From assembly GCA_020637615.1 (NCBI GenBank), contig JACKKC010000014.1, positions 11,558 to 75,557 of the forward strand: DNA of 64,000 bases, written 5' to 3'. Below are positions 25,500-34,640 of the stretch, piece by piece. The notes below the pieces were generated by a model that was not told the DNA's origin, searched no databases, and was given only the letters and a program-made list of their open reading frames with translations. Source of the stretch: Rhodovulum sp. (GTDB lineage: Bacteria > Pseudomonadota > Alphaproteobacteria > Rhodobacterales > Rhodobacteraceae). A program made the position numbers and the translations under genes. Positions within the stretch are counted from its first letter, which is position 1; each line of letters starts with the position of its first letter.

Positions 25500-25904
25500 A
25501 TGACCAACGCGTTGTCGATCGTCGCCTTCTACACCGGGTTGAACGGGCTGATCCTGCTGATGCTATCGGCGCATGTCAGCCGGATTCGCGCCGTCGAGAG
25601 GGTGTCGATCGGTGACGGTGGTCGCCCGGCGATGGTGCGCGCCATGCGGGGGCAAGCGAACTTCGCCGAATACGTGCCCTTCGCGCTGATCGGAATGGCG
25701 CTGCTCGCGCTGCTCGGTTCGCCCCTCTGGCAGCTGCACGGGCTGGGCATCGTGCTGACGGTCGGGCGCGTGCTGCACGGCTGGCATTTCGCGCAGGCCG
25801 ACGCGCCGGGCTGGCAGCGCTTTGCCGGTGCGTCGATGACCTTCATCGTCCTCGCTCTCGCCAGTCTCGCGCTGATTCTGCGCGCGCTCACGGGAATGGG
25901 CTGA
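25500..25904 (+). CDS. MAPEG family membrane protein
   Basis: A 134-residue four-helix membrane protein with the MAPEG (microsomal GST-like) signature RGQANFAEYVPFALIGMALL, including the conserved Asn/Glu/Tyr in the second helix region, and RVLHGWHFAQADAPGWQRFA. Bacterial MAPEG proteins are mostly uncharacterised; some have glutathione-dependent activity. The ATG at 25500 is taken because GGAG precedes it and the first helix then begins at the N-terminus. Head-to-head with the SDR gene and four bases before pmbA, with which it may be co-transcribed. Confidence 0.88.
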   Translation: MTNALSIVAFYTGLNGLILLMLSAHVSRIRAVERVSIGDGGRPAMVRAMRGQANFAEYVPFALIGMALLALLGSPLWQLHGLGIVLTVGRVLHGWHFAQADAPGWQRFAGASMTFIVLALASLALILRALTGMG

Positions 25905-25908
25905 GCCC

Positions 25909-27252
25909 GTGGCCGATCTGGGAGATCTGACGGCCGCCCTTCTCGACGCCGCGGCCCGTGCGGGGGCCGAGGCTTCGGACGCCCTCGCCGTGGCCGGCGA
26001 CAGCCTCTCGGTCGTGGTTCGCGGCGGTGCGCTCGAGCAGGCCGAGCGCGCCGAGGGGGTCGACATCGGGCTGAGGGTGCTGATCGGGCGGCGCCAGGCC
26101 TGCGTCTCCTCCTCCGACACTCGGCGCGAAACGATCACGGCCATGGCCGAGCGCGCAGTGGCCATGGCGCGCGAGGCGCCCGAGGATCCGTTCTGCGGGC
26201 TGGCCGATCCGGCGCAGCTGGCGACGGGCTGGGATCTCGCCGCGCTCGATCTGGTCGATCGCGCCCCGCCGCCCGCGCCGAAGGACCTCGAGACGGCCGC
26301 ATTGGAGGCCGAGGCGGCAGCGCTCGCGGTGCCGGGCGTGAGCAAGATGGACGAGGCGGGGGCGAGCTGGTCGTCGAGCCGCATCCATCTCGCGGCGAGC
26401 AACGGCTTCTCGGGGGGCTACGGACGCACGAGCCATGCGGTGCAGGCCGTCGCGATCTGCGGCGAGGGTCTCGGCATGGAGCGCGACCATGCCTTCGAGA
26501 GCCGCAACCATGCCGCCGACCTGCCGGACCCCGCGGAGGTCGGCCGGCGGGCCGGCGAGCGCACCGCGGCGCGCGCCGGCGCCGCGAAGCCGCCGAGCGG
26601 CGCCTTCCCCGTGCTCTACGACGAACGGGTGGCGTCGGGCCTGATCGGCCATCTGGTGCAGGCGATCAACGGGACCGCGATCGCCCGCGGCGCCTCCTGG
26701 CTGAAGGACGCGCTCGGCGAGGTGGTGCTGCCCGCGGGCATCGACCTGATCGAGGATCCGCTCCGCCCGCGCATCGGCGGCTCCAAGCCCTTCGATGCGG
26801 AGGGGCTGCCGGTCGCGCGGCGCGTGCTGGTCTCGGGTGGCGTGCTGCAGGGCTGGACGCTCGATCTCGCCACCGCGCGCAAGCTCGGCATGGCCAGCAC
26901 CGGCAATGCCGCGCGCGGAACCGGCGCGCCGCCCTCGCCCTCCGCGGGCAATCTCGCGATGACGCAGGGCGAGGTCTCGCGCGCGGCGCTCATGGCCGAG
27001 ATGGGCACGGGGCTGCTGGTGACCGGGCTGATCGGGTCGTCGATCAACCCCACGACAGGGGATTATTCCCGGGGCGCCAGCGGGTTCTGGGTCGAGAACG
27101 GCGAGATCGCCCGCCCGGTGAACGAATGCACCATTGCCGGAAACCTGCGCGAGATGCTGATGTCGATCCGCCCGGCGAACGATGCGCGGGCGCATCTCGG
27201 CCGGGTGGTGCCGAGCCTGCTGGTCGAGGGGCTGTTCATTGCCGGGGCGTGA
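25909..27252 (+). CDS. pmbA: TldD/PmbA family metallopeptidase subunit
   Basis: A 447-residue PmbA/TldE protein. In E. coli PmbA pairs with TldD to process the microcin B17 precursor and degrade CcdA; in chromosomal contexts like this one it is a general peptidase subunit whose partner TldD is usually encoded elsewhere. Motifs seen: EGVDIGLRVLIGRRQACVSS, SSRIHLAASNGFSGGYGRTS, VLYDERVASGLIGHLVQAIN, and SSINPTTGDYSRGASGFWVE near the end, which is diagnostic. GTG start. It leads into the inositol-phosphatase gene with a 14-base overlap, the usual Rhodobacterales order. Confidence 0.94.
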   Translation: MADLGDLTAALLDAAARAGAEASDALAVAGDSLSVVVRGGALEQAERAEGVDIGLRVLIGRRQACVSSSDTRRETITAMAERAVAMAREAPEDPFCGLADPAQLATGWDLAALDLVDRAPPPAPKDLETAALEAEAAALAVPGVSKMDEAGASWSSSRIHLAASNGFSGGYGRTSHAVQAVAICGEGLGMERDHAFESRNHAADLPDPAEVGRRAGERTAARAGAAKPPSGAFPVLYDERVASGLIGHLVQAINGTAIARGASWLKDALGEVVLPAGIDLIEDPLRPRIGGSKPFDAEGLPVARRVLVSGGVLQGWTLDLATARKLGMASTGNAARGTGAPPSPSAGNLAMTQGEVSRAALMAEMGTGLLVTGLIGSSINPTTGDYSRGASGFWVENGEIARPVNECTIAGNLREMLMSIRPANDARAHLGRVVPSLLVEGLFIAGA

Positions 27253-28020
27253 TCTGGCGCTTCTCGAGGAGGCGGCGCGGGCGGCGGGCGAGATCGCGTT
27301 GCGGCATTTCGACGGCGCCAGGGCCGCGACGGAGAAGCCGGGCGGGCAGGGGCCGGTCACCGAAGCCGATCTCGAGATCGACCGGATGCTGCGCGCGGAG
27401 CTGACCGCCGCGCGCCCCGGCTACGGCTGGCTCTCGGAGGAGAGCGAGGACGGGACGGCGCGGCTCGCTGCCGAGCGGGTCTTCATCGTCGATCCGATCG
27501 ACGGCACCCGCGCCTTCATCGCCGGGCGCAGCGCCTGGGGCTCGGCCCTCGCGGTGGCCGAGCGCGGCCGGGTGGTGGCGGGGGTGGTGCATCTGCCGCG
27601 TCTGGAGCGCACCTATGCCGCGGGCGCGGGGCTCGGGGCGCGGCTCAACGGCATCCCGATCGGGCCGAGCGGCCGCGCCGATCTGGCGGGGGCGCAGGTC
27701 CTGGTGACGGCGTCGCAGTTCGACGCGCTAAATTGGCCGGGCGGCGCGCCCGATGTCGCGGCATTTCCGTCCGGCGCCTATCGGTTTGCCTCGCCGCCGA
27801 GGGGCGGTTCGGACGCGATGCTGACCTTCCGCGACGCCTGAATGGACGTCAGGCCGGGGCGCTGATCGCGCAGGAAGCCGGGCGGCGGTGAGCGACCGGA
27901 GCGGCGGGCGCTGTATTTCATCAACCTGCCGCAGGTGCCTGGGGTGATCGTGGCGGCTGCGGCTGCATGCCGAGATCGTCGCGCGCTGGTGTCGGCGGCA
28001 TCGACCTGGCGGTCGCGTGG
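27239..28020 (+). pseudogene. inositol monophosphatase family protein, frameshifted near 27843
   Basis: Phosphatase of the IMPase/HisN/CysQ superfamily. From a TTG start (27239) overlapping pmbA, the frame is intact to 27841: Glu pair in WLSEESED (residues 64-71) and metal motif DPIDGT (85-90) with AFIAGRSAWG. The frame then hits a stop just where the family continues with the Trp-Glu-Trp-Asp metal motif; the DNA at 27838-27860 still shows it with several G bases missing. Downstream the C-terminal part reads on in other frames: AGALIAQEAG, then a GRALYF(N)NL segment and LHAEIVARW, to about 28010. So it is a full-length gene broken by small indels, either a pseudogene or, more likely, sequence error. 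The precise substrate is unknown. Confidence 0.8.
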
Positions 28021-28031
28021 AGGGAGGAGCC

Positions 28032-29340
28032 GTGCCGAAGGATCGTCAGGGTAATGCGATGTCCGGCGCGACGTCGGAGGCGGCGGCGCTTCGAAGCGAT
28101 CGTGCGGTCGAGGCCTTCTAACCTCTTCCGCGGCGATCCGGATCGGCCTGGCCGGACGCCGCTGCCGAGGCTGCGCTGGATCCGCCATGGCGCTGATCTT
28201 CAAGGCGCATCTTGCTCCTGGCGACCGAGCCGGCGGCGAGCGCCGCTGCGAGGGCCTCGTGGCTGGCGCGGGACCTGCGGCCAGGCTGAACGAATCGCGA
28301 GGCCTCTTTTATCTGGCCGCGCTGGACCATCTGCTGGCGGGCAACTGACTGCGGCGGCGCTGGCGCTCGACCACCATTCGATGCGTGCGCTATCCCCATG
28401 ACCTGCTGGCGCTGCAATCGGGCCACCTGATGGATTTCTTCCGCGCCGGCGCCCGCGACCTGCGCGACCGGATCGCGCGGGCGCTGCCGCAGTGGGACGC
28501 GGACCGGCCCGGCTATTCGGTGCTTCTGGGCATGCATGCCTTCGGGCTCGAGGAATGCGGCGACTATGCGCGGGCCGAAGCCACGGGCGGAGGAAAGCTC
28601 GACCGCCAGCCGCTCGACGCCTGGGCGCATCACGCGGTGGCGCATGTCATGGAGATGCAGGGCCGCGCCGAGGAGGGCATCGCCTGGATGGCCTCCCGCG
28701 AGGCGCGCTGGAGCGGCGACGACGCCTTCTTCCGCATCCACAACTGGTGGCACAAGGCGCTCTCATCATCATCCGAAGCTGGAGCAGGGCGCCGAGGCGC
28801 TGGCGCTCTACGACGGGCCGATCCGCGGCTCGCGGAGCCCGCTGGCGGTCAATCTCGCCGATGCCTCGGCGCTGCTCTGGCGCATCGCGATCGCAGGCCA
28901 CGACGTGGGGGACCGCTGGCAGGAGCTGGCGGCCTGGACCGCCATGCGGACGGAAAGCTCTATCCTTCAATGACCGTATGCGGCCATGGCCTATCTTCGG
29001 GCGAGGCGCGAGGCGGATTTCTTCGCGCTCTCCTCGCGGCCTGTTGCCGCGCTGGATCCCGCGCCGATCGGAGGTGGCTTCTGGCGCGGGGCGACCGGGC
29101 TGCTGATCGAGGGTTTCGCGGCCTTCTGCTGGCGAGCACGAGCGCGGTCTCGCTGCTTTTCGGGGCGCGGCAGATCGCCAATTCCTTCGGCGGCAGCCAT
29201 GCCCAGCGCGACGTGATCGACTGACCCCTGACTGGCTGGAGGCTGCGCGGCGGTCGCGCGGGTCTCTCGAGGCCTCGCCAACGAACGGCTGGCGCTTCGG
29301 CCGCACAGCCTGGTCAACCGGCGCTTCTCGGCCGGGCGCG
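28032..29340 (+). pseudogene. TPR38-like tetratricopeptide protein, multiply frameshifted
   Basis: A gene of the tetratricopeptide repeat 38 family, readable only in pieces. A GTG at 28032 with a GGGAGGAGCC site begins a DRQGNAMSGATSEAAAL N-terminus typical of this family. The best block is 28385-28760: YPHDLLALQSGHLMDFF, RIARALPQW, GMHAFGLEECGDYARAEA, DAWAHHAVAHVMEMQGRAEE, IHNWWHKAL. Later blocks in changing frames include LALYDGPIRGSRSPLAVNLA, AAMAYLRARREADFF, LLFGARQIANSFGGSHAQRD and LANERLALRPHSLVNRRF. At least eight frame changes occur. Function unknown. In frame-corrected form it would be about 430 residues. The 250 bases that follow, up to 29594, hold no recognisable gene. Confidence 0.75.
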
Positions 29341-29594
29341 GGATATTCCGCGCGACGATGCGGCTGCGCATTCCGCGTGACCTCCGGCGAGCGGCCGCCG
29401 ATCCTGGGGGCGGCGCGCGGGACCTGCGTCTGGATAACGCCAACCTGCCCCCAGGCGGCGCGCTCCTCGCTGTAAAGTGGTCGGCAAGCAGCTTCGCGCC
29501 CAAAATGCGATAGCTCCCTGCCGGCGCCGGCTCCGCGGCATTGATTTCGCCGGTGCTCCGGCTATGGTGCGCGCGGGTCCAGCGGGAGACCAAG

Positions 29595-29845
29595 ATGACC
29601 CAGCGCCTGCATCTCGCAGTCTGGCGGCGAGCTGACCGGATATCCGGGGCACCGAATTCCGCGACGCAGAACATCGATGTCGTGGGCATCTTCCCGGAAC
29701 TACGCCAGGCCTATGGCGCCTGGAAGGCTGTTGCGCAGGCGAGCGTCGACCATGCCGAGACGCGGTATTTCATCGCGCATCTGCACCGCTGGTCGGACGA
29801 GGAAGAGGCCGCGGGCCCGACCGAAGAGCTGGCTAGGCCGGCGGG
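29595..29845 (+). pseudogene. DUF4170 domain-containing protein, frameshifted
   Basis: A small protein of about 80 residues recognised by MTQRLHL at its start (ATG 29595, GGGAGA upstream) and by the family core IDVVGIFPELRQAYGAWKAV, AQASVDHAETRYFIAHLHRW, then DEEEAA. In Rhodobacterales this family sits between the inositol phosphatase and waaA genes, exactly as here. An indel near 29625 disturbs the segment that normally reads FGGELTD.RGTEFRDA; that sequence is still visible in the other frames. Function unknown, linked by context to LPS core genes. The end is uncertain because the next gene begins in an equally disturbed stretch. Confidence 0.75.
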
Positions 29846-29849
29846 CCGA

Positions 29850-31141
29850 CGGGGCCCAAGCCGAATCGTTCGGCTCCTTCTGGGGCTCTATCCGCGCTGT
29901 CGGCCCGCGCCGGCACGGTCGCGCGGTCGGCTGCTCCGGCGGCAGGCGGCAGGCAAGGAGGATCCCGCCGGCTCGGATCGAGCGCATGGGGCTGGCCTGG
30001 CGGGAGAGCGCCCGGAGGGCCGGTCATCTGTTCCATGCTGCCAGCGTCGGCGAAGCCGCGTCGCTTCTCGAACTGGTCCGGCGGCTGGCCGACGGGCGCC
30101 TGGATCTGACCTTGCCTCGTCACCACGGTGGTGACGGTCACCGCGCAAAGTTTCGCCGGCAGGCTGCCCGAGGGCTGCATCCACCAGTCGTCCCGTGGAT
30201 GTGCTTCCTGGGTCGCCCGGCCTCGACCACTGGCGGCCTGATCTCGCGGTCTCACCGAGAGCACCAGGCCCGCGACGCTTCCGAACTGCACCGGCGCGGA
30301 TCGCGACCTGAGCCCGATCAACGCGCGCATCCGCACTGCACCTACCGGCGCTGGCGGTCCGCGCGCGGGCTGGCGCGGCGCTGCGGCGCTTCGACCGATC
30401 CTCGCCCAGATGAACTGGCGGCTGAGCAGCTGACGGCGCGGCGCCGACCCCGGCCGGCTCGAGGTGACGGGCACGTTTCAAGGAGGGCGCGCGGGCACCG
30501 CTGCCCCATGACGAGGCGGAGCGGGCGCGATCGCGCGGGCCTTCGCGAGCCGGCCGATCTGGCTTCCGCTGCCTCCACCCATTCCGGCGGAGGAAAGGAT
30601 ATCGTTCCGCTGCCCATGCGAGCAGTGCGCCAGGCGCAGCCGAACCTGATCTTCTGATCTCGGCGCCGCGCCATCCCGAATCGCGGCGACGGGCTGGCGA
30701 CGATCCTCCGCGCGGGGCTCTCGGTGGCGCAGAAAGCGCCGAAGGGCGCGAGGGCGGATCGGAGCCTGACACCGAGGTCTATCTCTGTCGACACCCTCAG
30801 CGAGATGGAACCGGTACCCGCATCGCGCCGGTCAGCTTCGTAGGGGCTCGCTGGTCGAGGTCGGCGGGCACAACCCTTTCCGAACTGGCGCTCCTCGGCA
30901 GCGCGATCCCTCTACGGCCCCCATGTGCGGAATTTCGAGGGATGCTCTTATCGCTGCCTGGCGCCGCGGGCGCGGCTGTGGAAGTGCGCTCGGAGATCTC
31001 GCCCGCGCCCTGCGCGAGACGCTGGCGCCCGACCGTGCTGCCGAGATGGCGGCTGCGGCCTGGGAGACCTGCAGCGAGGGCGCGAGGTCACCGACGCGGT
31101 GTGATGGCGGCGACGCCGACGTGATCGACCGCAAGGCGTGA
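29850..31141 (+). pseudogene. waaA: 3-deoxy-D-manno-octulosonic acid (Kdo) transferase, multiply frameshifted
   Basis: Kdo transferase adds Kdo to lipid IV-A in the inner membrane. Fragments in order across three frames: ERMGLAWRE(S/R) then FHAASVGEAASLLELVRRLA (about 29985-30105, with the catalytic Glu of the SVGE motif), a degraded TTxVTVTSAKL/AGRLPEGC region (30117-30180), a degraded WPATL/NAR region, AAEQLTA (30420), and HNPF(E/P) (30870). The last blocks are ALGDLARALRETLAPDRAAE and MAAAAWETCSEGA, with the stop at 31139-31141. The stop overlaps the lpxK start (TGATG). More than ten indels are needed to restore one frame. Because the enzyme is normally essential and neighbouring genes are hit alike, sequence error is more likely than gene death. 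Confidence 0.75.
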
Positions 31142-32157
31142 TGCAAGCGGCTTCGGGCGCGTCCGCCGGAAGCGCTGGCCCGCTGCACGAGTGCTCGCGC
31201 CGCTGTCCTGATCTGGACGGTCACCAGCGGCTGGCGCGGGCGTCGGCGCTGCATCCGGGTGTGCCGGGTGATCTGCATCGGCAACCTGACCGTGGGCGGC
31301 ACCGGCAAGACGCCCATGGTGATCGCCCTGGTGGAGCGGTTGCTGGCACGCGGCCATGCGGCGGCGGTGATCTCGCGGGTAACGGGCGGCCGGCCTGCTG
31401 GCCGGTGCGGGTCGATCCGCTGCGCCACGAAGCGCTGATGTCGGCGACGAGCCGCTGCTGCTCGCGGCCTTCGCGCTGATCTGGGTGGGGCGGACCGCGC
31501 GGCGACGGCGCGCGTAGCGGCGGCGGGCGCGCGTGCTCGTGATGGACGATGGATTGCAGAACCTGATCTCGCCAAGGACCTGTCGCTGGTGGTGGTCGAT
31601 GCCGCCGGCTTCGGCAATGGCCGGGTCATTCGCCGGCCTGTTGCGCGAGCCGTCGCCGAGGGGCTCGCGCGCAGCGACATGGTGCTGGCGATCGGCGCGG
31701 CCGGCGATCGGGGCGCCGCTTCCGGGTCTGCCTGCTGTCGTGGCGACTATGACGGGCCTGGCTGAACTTGTTGCTGCCTACGGGGATGGACTGGCGCGGT
31801 CTGCGGGCGCTGGCCTTCGCGGGTATCGGGCGGCCGGAGAAGTTCTTCGCGACGCTGCGCGGGCTCGGCGCCGAGATCGTGGCGGCGCGGTCCTTCGCCG
31901 ATCACGCAACCTACGACGCGCGCGTCCTCGCGCGGCTCCGTTCCGAGGCCACCGCGGCGGGGGCGCAGCTTGTGACCACCGAGAAGGACGCGGTGCGGCT
32001 GCCGCCGGCGTTCCGCCGCGAAGTGCTCGTGCTGCCGGTCCGGCTGGAGATCGAGGACTGGACCGCGCTCGACGCGGTGCTGGCCGCGCTCGGACTGGCA
32101 GGCTTCGCCGCGGGCGAAAGCCGTCGGGCCTCGGCGGCCGATGACGGTTTTGATTGA
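31141..32157 (+). pseudogene. lpxK: tetraacyldisaccharide 4'-kinase, frameshifted in the first two thirds
   Basis: LpxK phosphorylates the lipid A precursor at the 4' position at the inner membrane. The ATG at 31141 overlaps the waaA stop. The P-loop segment reads ICIGNLTVGGTGKTPMVIAL (about 31268-31330), then ARGHAAAVISRG. The Asp-Asp motif is in RVLVMDDG(L)QN (31535-31560), followed by DLSLVVVDAAGFGNGRVI and DMVLAIGAA in other frames. From about 31775 the frame is clean to the stop: GMDWRGLRALAFAGIGRPEK, FADHATYDARVLARLRSEAT, LVTTEKDAVRLP. The restored length (about 335 residues) is normal. The intact end shows where the damaged tract stops. Confidence 0.82.
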
Positions 32158-32264
32158 CGGACGGGCGCGGCGGCGCTCTTTCTGGACCGAGGAAACGCGC
32201 GCCGCCGCATCGACCGATGCAATCGTCGGCCGGATCCGGCCCCCGTCCGCAAGGAGGAAACGCC

Positions 32265-33182
32265 GTGAAGATCGCCGCAGCAGCCTATCCGATCGAATGG
32301 CACAACCGGTGGAACGACTTCGTCGGCAAGCTGCGGATCTGGGTGCGGACGGCGAGCGAGCAGGGGGCGGAGCTGCTGGTCTTCCCGGAATACGGCGCGA
32401 TGGAGCTCGCGAGTCTCGCAGAAGAGGAAAACACCCGCGACATCGCGCGATCGGTCGCGGCGGTGACGGCGCGGCTCGGCGACGTGGACGACCTCCATGC
32501 CAGCCTCGCGCGCGAGTTCGGCGTCTTCATCTGCGCCGCGAGCGCCCCGATGCGCCGCAAGGACGGAACGCAGGTGAACCGGGCGCGGCTCTTCGCCCCC
32601 GACGGCAGCCGGGGCCACCAGGACAAGCTGGTCCCCACCGGCGTCGAGGGCGAGGATTTCGGCATCTCGCCCGGCACCGGGCTGACGGTCTTCGACACGG
32701 CGCTGGGGCGGGTCGGCATCATGGTCTCCGGGGATGCCGAGGTCGCCGCGATCGCTCGGTCGCTGGTCACGGCGGGCGCGGAAGTGCTTCTGGTTCCCGG
32801 GGGCGCGCGGCGGCTCCAGGAATACTGGCGCCAGCGGATCGCGGCGATGGCGCGCGCGCTCGAGGGGCGGTGCGCGGTGGCGCATGCGGTGGCGGTGGGC
32901 GACGCCGACTGGCTGGCGGCGGCGAACCGCAACGTCGGCGCCGCGGCGATCTACGGGCCGTTCGAGCCCGGATTCCCCGACGACGGTATCGTGGCGGTCG
33001 GCAAGCTCAACGTGGCCGGCTGGGTCCACGGCGAGGTCTCGCTCGACGCGCTTCGGCGCGCCCGGTCGGAAGCCGCTGTGCCGGGCCCGGCAGAACTGGC
33101 GGCGCAAGACGGTCGCTTGCCCGCGGTCGAGACCGAGGCGCTGGGGGGCGAGGCGGAGCCAGCGCCGGAGGAAGGCAGATAG
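32265..33182 (+). CDS. nitrilase-superfamily protein with Cys-to-Ser at the active site
   Basis: A 305-residue carbon-nitrogen hydrolase-fold protein, GTG start at 32265 with AAGGAGGAAA upstream. The expected Glu-Lys-Cys triad is only partly present: Glu42 in VFPEYG and Lys121 in HQDKLVPT are in place, but the nucleophile position in the RVGIMVSGDAEV strand is Ser155 (codon TCC) where the superfamily has Cys. The substrate-loop region EYWRQRIAAMARALEGRCAV and the C-terminal GAAAIYGPFEPGFPDDG fit the family. It may be catalytically altered or inactive, or the codon may carry an error. It follows lpxK after about 107 bases and has its own ribosome site. Confidence 0.85.
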   Translation: MKIAAAAYPIEWHNRWNDFVGKLRIWVRTASEQGAELLVFPEYGAMELASLAEEENTRDIARSVAAVTARLGDVDDLHASLAREFGVFICAASAPMRRKDGTQVNRARLFAPDGSRGHQDKLVPTGVEGEDFGISPGTGLTVFDTALGRVGIMVSGDAEVAAIARSLVTAGAEVLLVPGGARRLQEYWRQRIAAMARALEGRCAVAHAVAVGDADWLAAANRNVGAAAIYGPFEPGFPDDGIVAVGKLNVAGWVHGEVSLDALRRARSEAAVPGPAELAAQDGRLPAVETEALGGEAEPAPEEGR

Positions 33183-33265
33183 GGTCGGCGCGGGAGCGGG
33201 CCCGCGCCGGCAGGTCGGCGGGCCGGGGCGCGGGTTCGGCAACACCGTCACCGGCGCCGGTGCAA

Positions 33266-33595
33266 TCAGCGGCGCGCCAGGATCCAGAGGTTCTGGCAGC
33301 GGGCGCCGGAGCGGCAATAGGCTAGGACCGGGCCCGGCAGGGCGTCGAGGGCTGCGCCGAAATCCGTAACGTTCTGTGGCAGGATATTGCCAGAAACCAC
33401 TGGCACATGGGCGAATTTCAGCCCGTGGCGTTCCGCTTCGGCGCGGATCGATTCCGCATCGGTCTGGCCGGCGGATTCCCCGTCCGGCCGGTTGCACATG
33501 ATCGACCTGTAGCCCCTGGCGGCGATCTCCGCGACGTCGGCGGGCGTGATCTGCCCGGCGACGGCGTAGTCCGGGCTGATGCGGGTCGGGGTCAT
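33266..33595 (-). CDS. TIGR01244 family sulfur transferase / DUF442 phosphatase-like protein
   Basis: A 109-residue protein of the beta-lactamase-hydrolase-like phosphatase group: N-terminal ISPDYAVAGQITPADVAEIA, SIMCNRPDGESAGQ, and the cysteine loop LAYCRSGARCQNLW at residues 91-104. Members act as sulfur transferases or protein phosphatases, often beside sulfide oxidation genes; here the sulfate-assimilation operon lies 730 bases away. Which activity applies is not known. It is transcribed toward the nitrilase-like gene, convergent, and begins 102 bases from the Lrp-type regulator stop. Confidence 0.88.
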   Translation of the reverse strand: MTPTRISPDYAVAGQITPADVAEIAARGYRSIMCNRPDGESAGQTDAESIRAEAERHGLKFAHVPVVSGNILPQNVTDFGAALDALPGPVLAYCRSGARCQNLWILARR

Positions 33596-33696
33596 GGCGC
33601 TCGGTTCCTCGTGCTATGGTGCGGCGGCAGCGGCGGGATACCATGCCTGCGCGGCCACGGACAGGTCGCGCTGCACCTCCGTGCGGGCTTCGAGGG

Positions 33697-34179
33697 TCAT
33701 CCCATGCCCGAGACGGTCTCGAGCGGCAGCGCGGTGGTGTTCTTGATCTCCTCCATGGACAGGGTGGAGGTTACGTTGAAGATCGAGACCTCCTTGATCA
33801 GCGCGCGATAGAAGGCGTCGTAGGCGCGCGCATTCGCGACGCGCACCTTGAGGATATAGTCGATGTCGCCCGCGAGGCGGTGGGCCTCCATCACTTCGGG
33901 CCGCGCCCGCACCGCCTCGAGAAACCGCGCGAGCCACTCGGCATCATGCTGCGAGGTGCGGATCAGCACGAAGAAGCAGCTCTCCAGCCCGAGCTTGTCG
34001 GGATCGAGGATCGCCACCTCTCCCCGGATCACGCCGGCGTCGCGCATCTTGCGGATCCGGTTCCAGACCGGGGTCTTGGAGGCGCCGAGTCGGCGGGCTA
34101 TCTCGTCGAGCGGCAGGGTCGCATCCGTCTGCAGCAGCGCGAGGATGTTCCGGTCGAGATCGTCCAGGGCGGCCGCCAT
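33697..34179 (-). CDS. Lrp/AsnC family transcriptional regulator
   Basis: A 160-residue regulator with an N-terminal winged helix-turn-helix (LDRNILALLQTDATLPLDEI, ARRLGASKTPVWNRIRKM) and a C-terminal RAM effector domain (VMEAHRLAGDIDYILKVRVA). Such proteins form octamers that respond to amino acids. It is divergent from the DUF2849-cysI-cysH-DUF934 operon with about 150 bases between, and similar arrangements are frequent in Rhodobacterales, so control of cysteine or sulfate assimilation is the best inference. No palindromic operator could be singled out in the intergenic region. Confidence 0.93.
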   Translation of the reverse strand: MAAALDDLDRNILALLQTDATLPLDEIARRLGASKTPVWNRIRKMRDAGVIRGEVAILDPDKLGLESCFFVLIRTSQHDAEWLARFLEAVRARPEVMEAHRLAGDIDYILKVRVANARAYDAFYRALIKEVSIFNVTSTLSMEEIKNTTALPLETVSGMG

Positions 34180-34259
34180 TCCACTGTTCCCTAATTTTCA
34201 GGACTCCGTTCCGTTCATGGCCTGAATAGCAGGACATGATCCTTATTTGAAGCCTGATA

Positions 34260-34289
34260 TTGAGGAAATTAGGGAAATCATCCTATATC
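34260..34289 (+). promoter_or_regulatory. candidate promoter of the sulfate-assimilation operon
   Basis: In an unusually AT-rich stretch, TTGAGG (34260-34265) is followed after 18 bases by TATATC (34284-34289), placing a start site roughly 30 bases before the DUF2849 ATG at 34327. The stretch upstream (34190-34260) is the likely operator zone shared with the divergent Lrp-type gene. Based on hexamer match and position only. Confidence 0.45.
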
Positions 34290-34326
34290 TTGGCAAGTTT
34301 CACGCAGGTTTCAGGGAGCCGTTCCG

Positions 34327-34640
34327 ATGGCCCGACAATTCCAGCCCCGGATGGCTACCGGCAGTGACCTGCTCGAGGGCGACGTGGTCTATTTCACCAG
34401 CGCGGGAAACTGGTCGCGCAGGATCGAGGATGCCGCGCTGGCGGTGAACCCCGACGCGGCCGCGAACCTGCTTTGCGCGCCTCGGCATTTCCCAATGCGG
34501 TGGTCGGCGTCTACCTCGTCGAAGCGGCGCTCGATGATCGCGGCCGGGCGGCGCCGGCGCACTTTCGCGAGGTGTTCCGGACGCGCGGGCCCTCGAACTA
34601 CCCGCAGCACGGTCGGCAGGCGGAGCGCGAACATGTATGA
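34327..34640 (+). pseudogene. DUF2849 domain-containing protein, one frameshift
   Basis: A protein of about 103 residues that precedes cysI in many alphaproteobacteria. The N-terminus ATGSDLLEGDVVYFTSAGNW is typical. At about 34478-34482 the frame must change to continue with ASAFPNAVVGVYLVEAAL, then HFREVFRTRGPSNYPQHGRQ and a TGA at 34638-34640 that overlaps the cysI ATG (34633). In the frame as written, the first half runs on and joins cysI in frame, giving an artificial 658-residue fusion. Function unknown. Similar isolated indels occur elsewhere in the window, so a base error is likely. Confidence 0.8.

Noticed and set aside
27840..31790. Novel protein family or programmed frameshifting to explain the broken genes
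   Set aside because: Each fragment matches a known family in the expected order. The changes lie in ordinary G/C runs without slippery motifs, so error or decay explains them better.
34247..34447. 66-codon frame ahead of DUF2849
   Set aside because: Overlaps the operon promoter and the DUF2849 start in another frame; no recognisable product.
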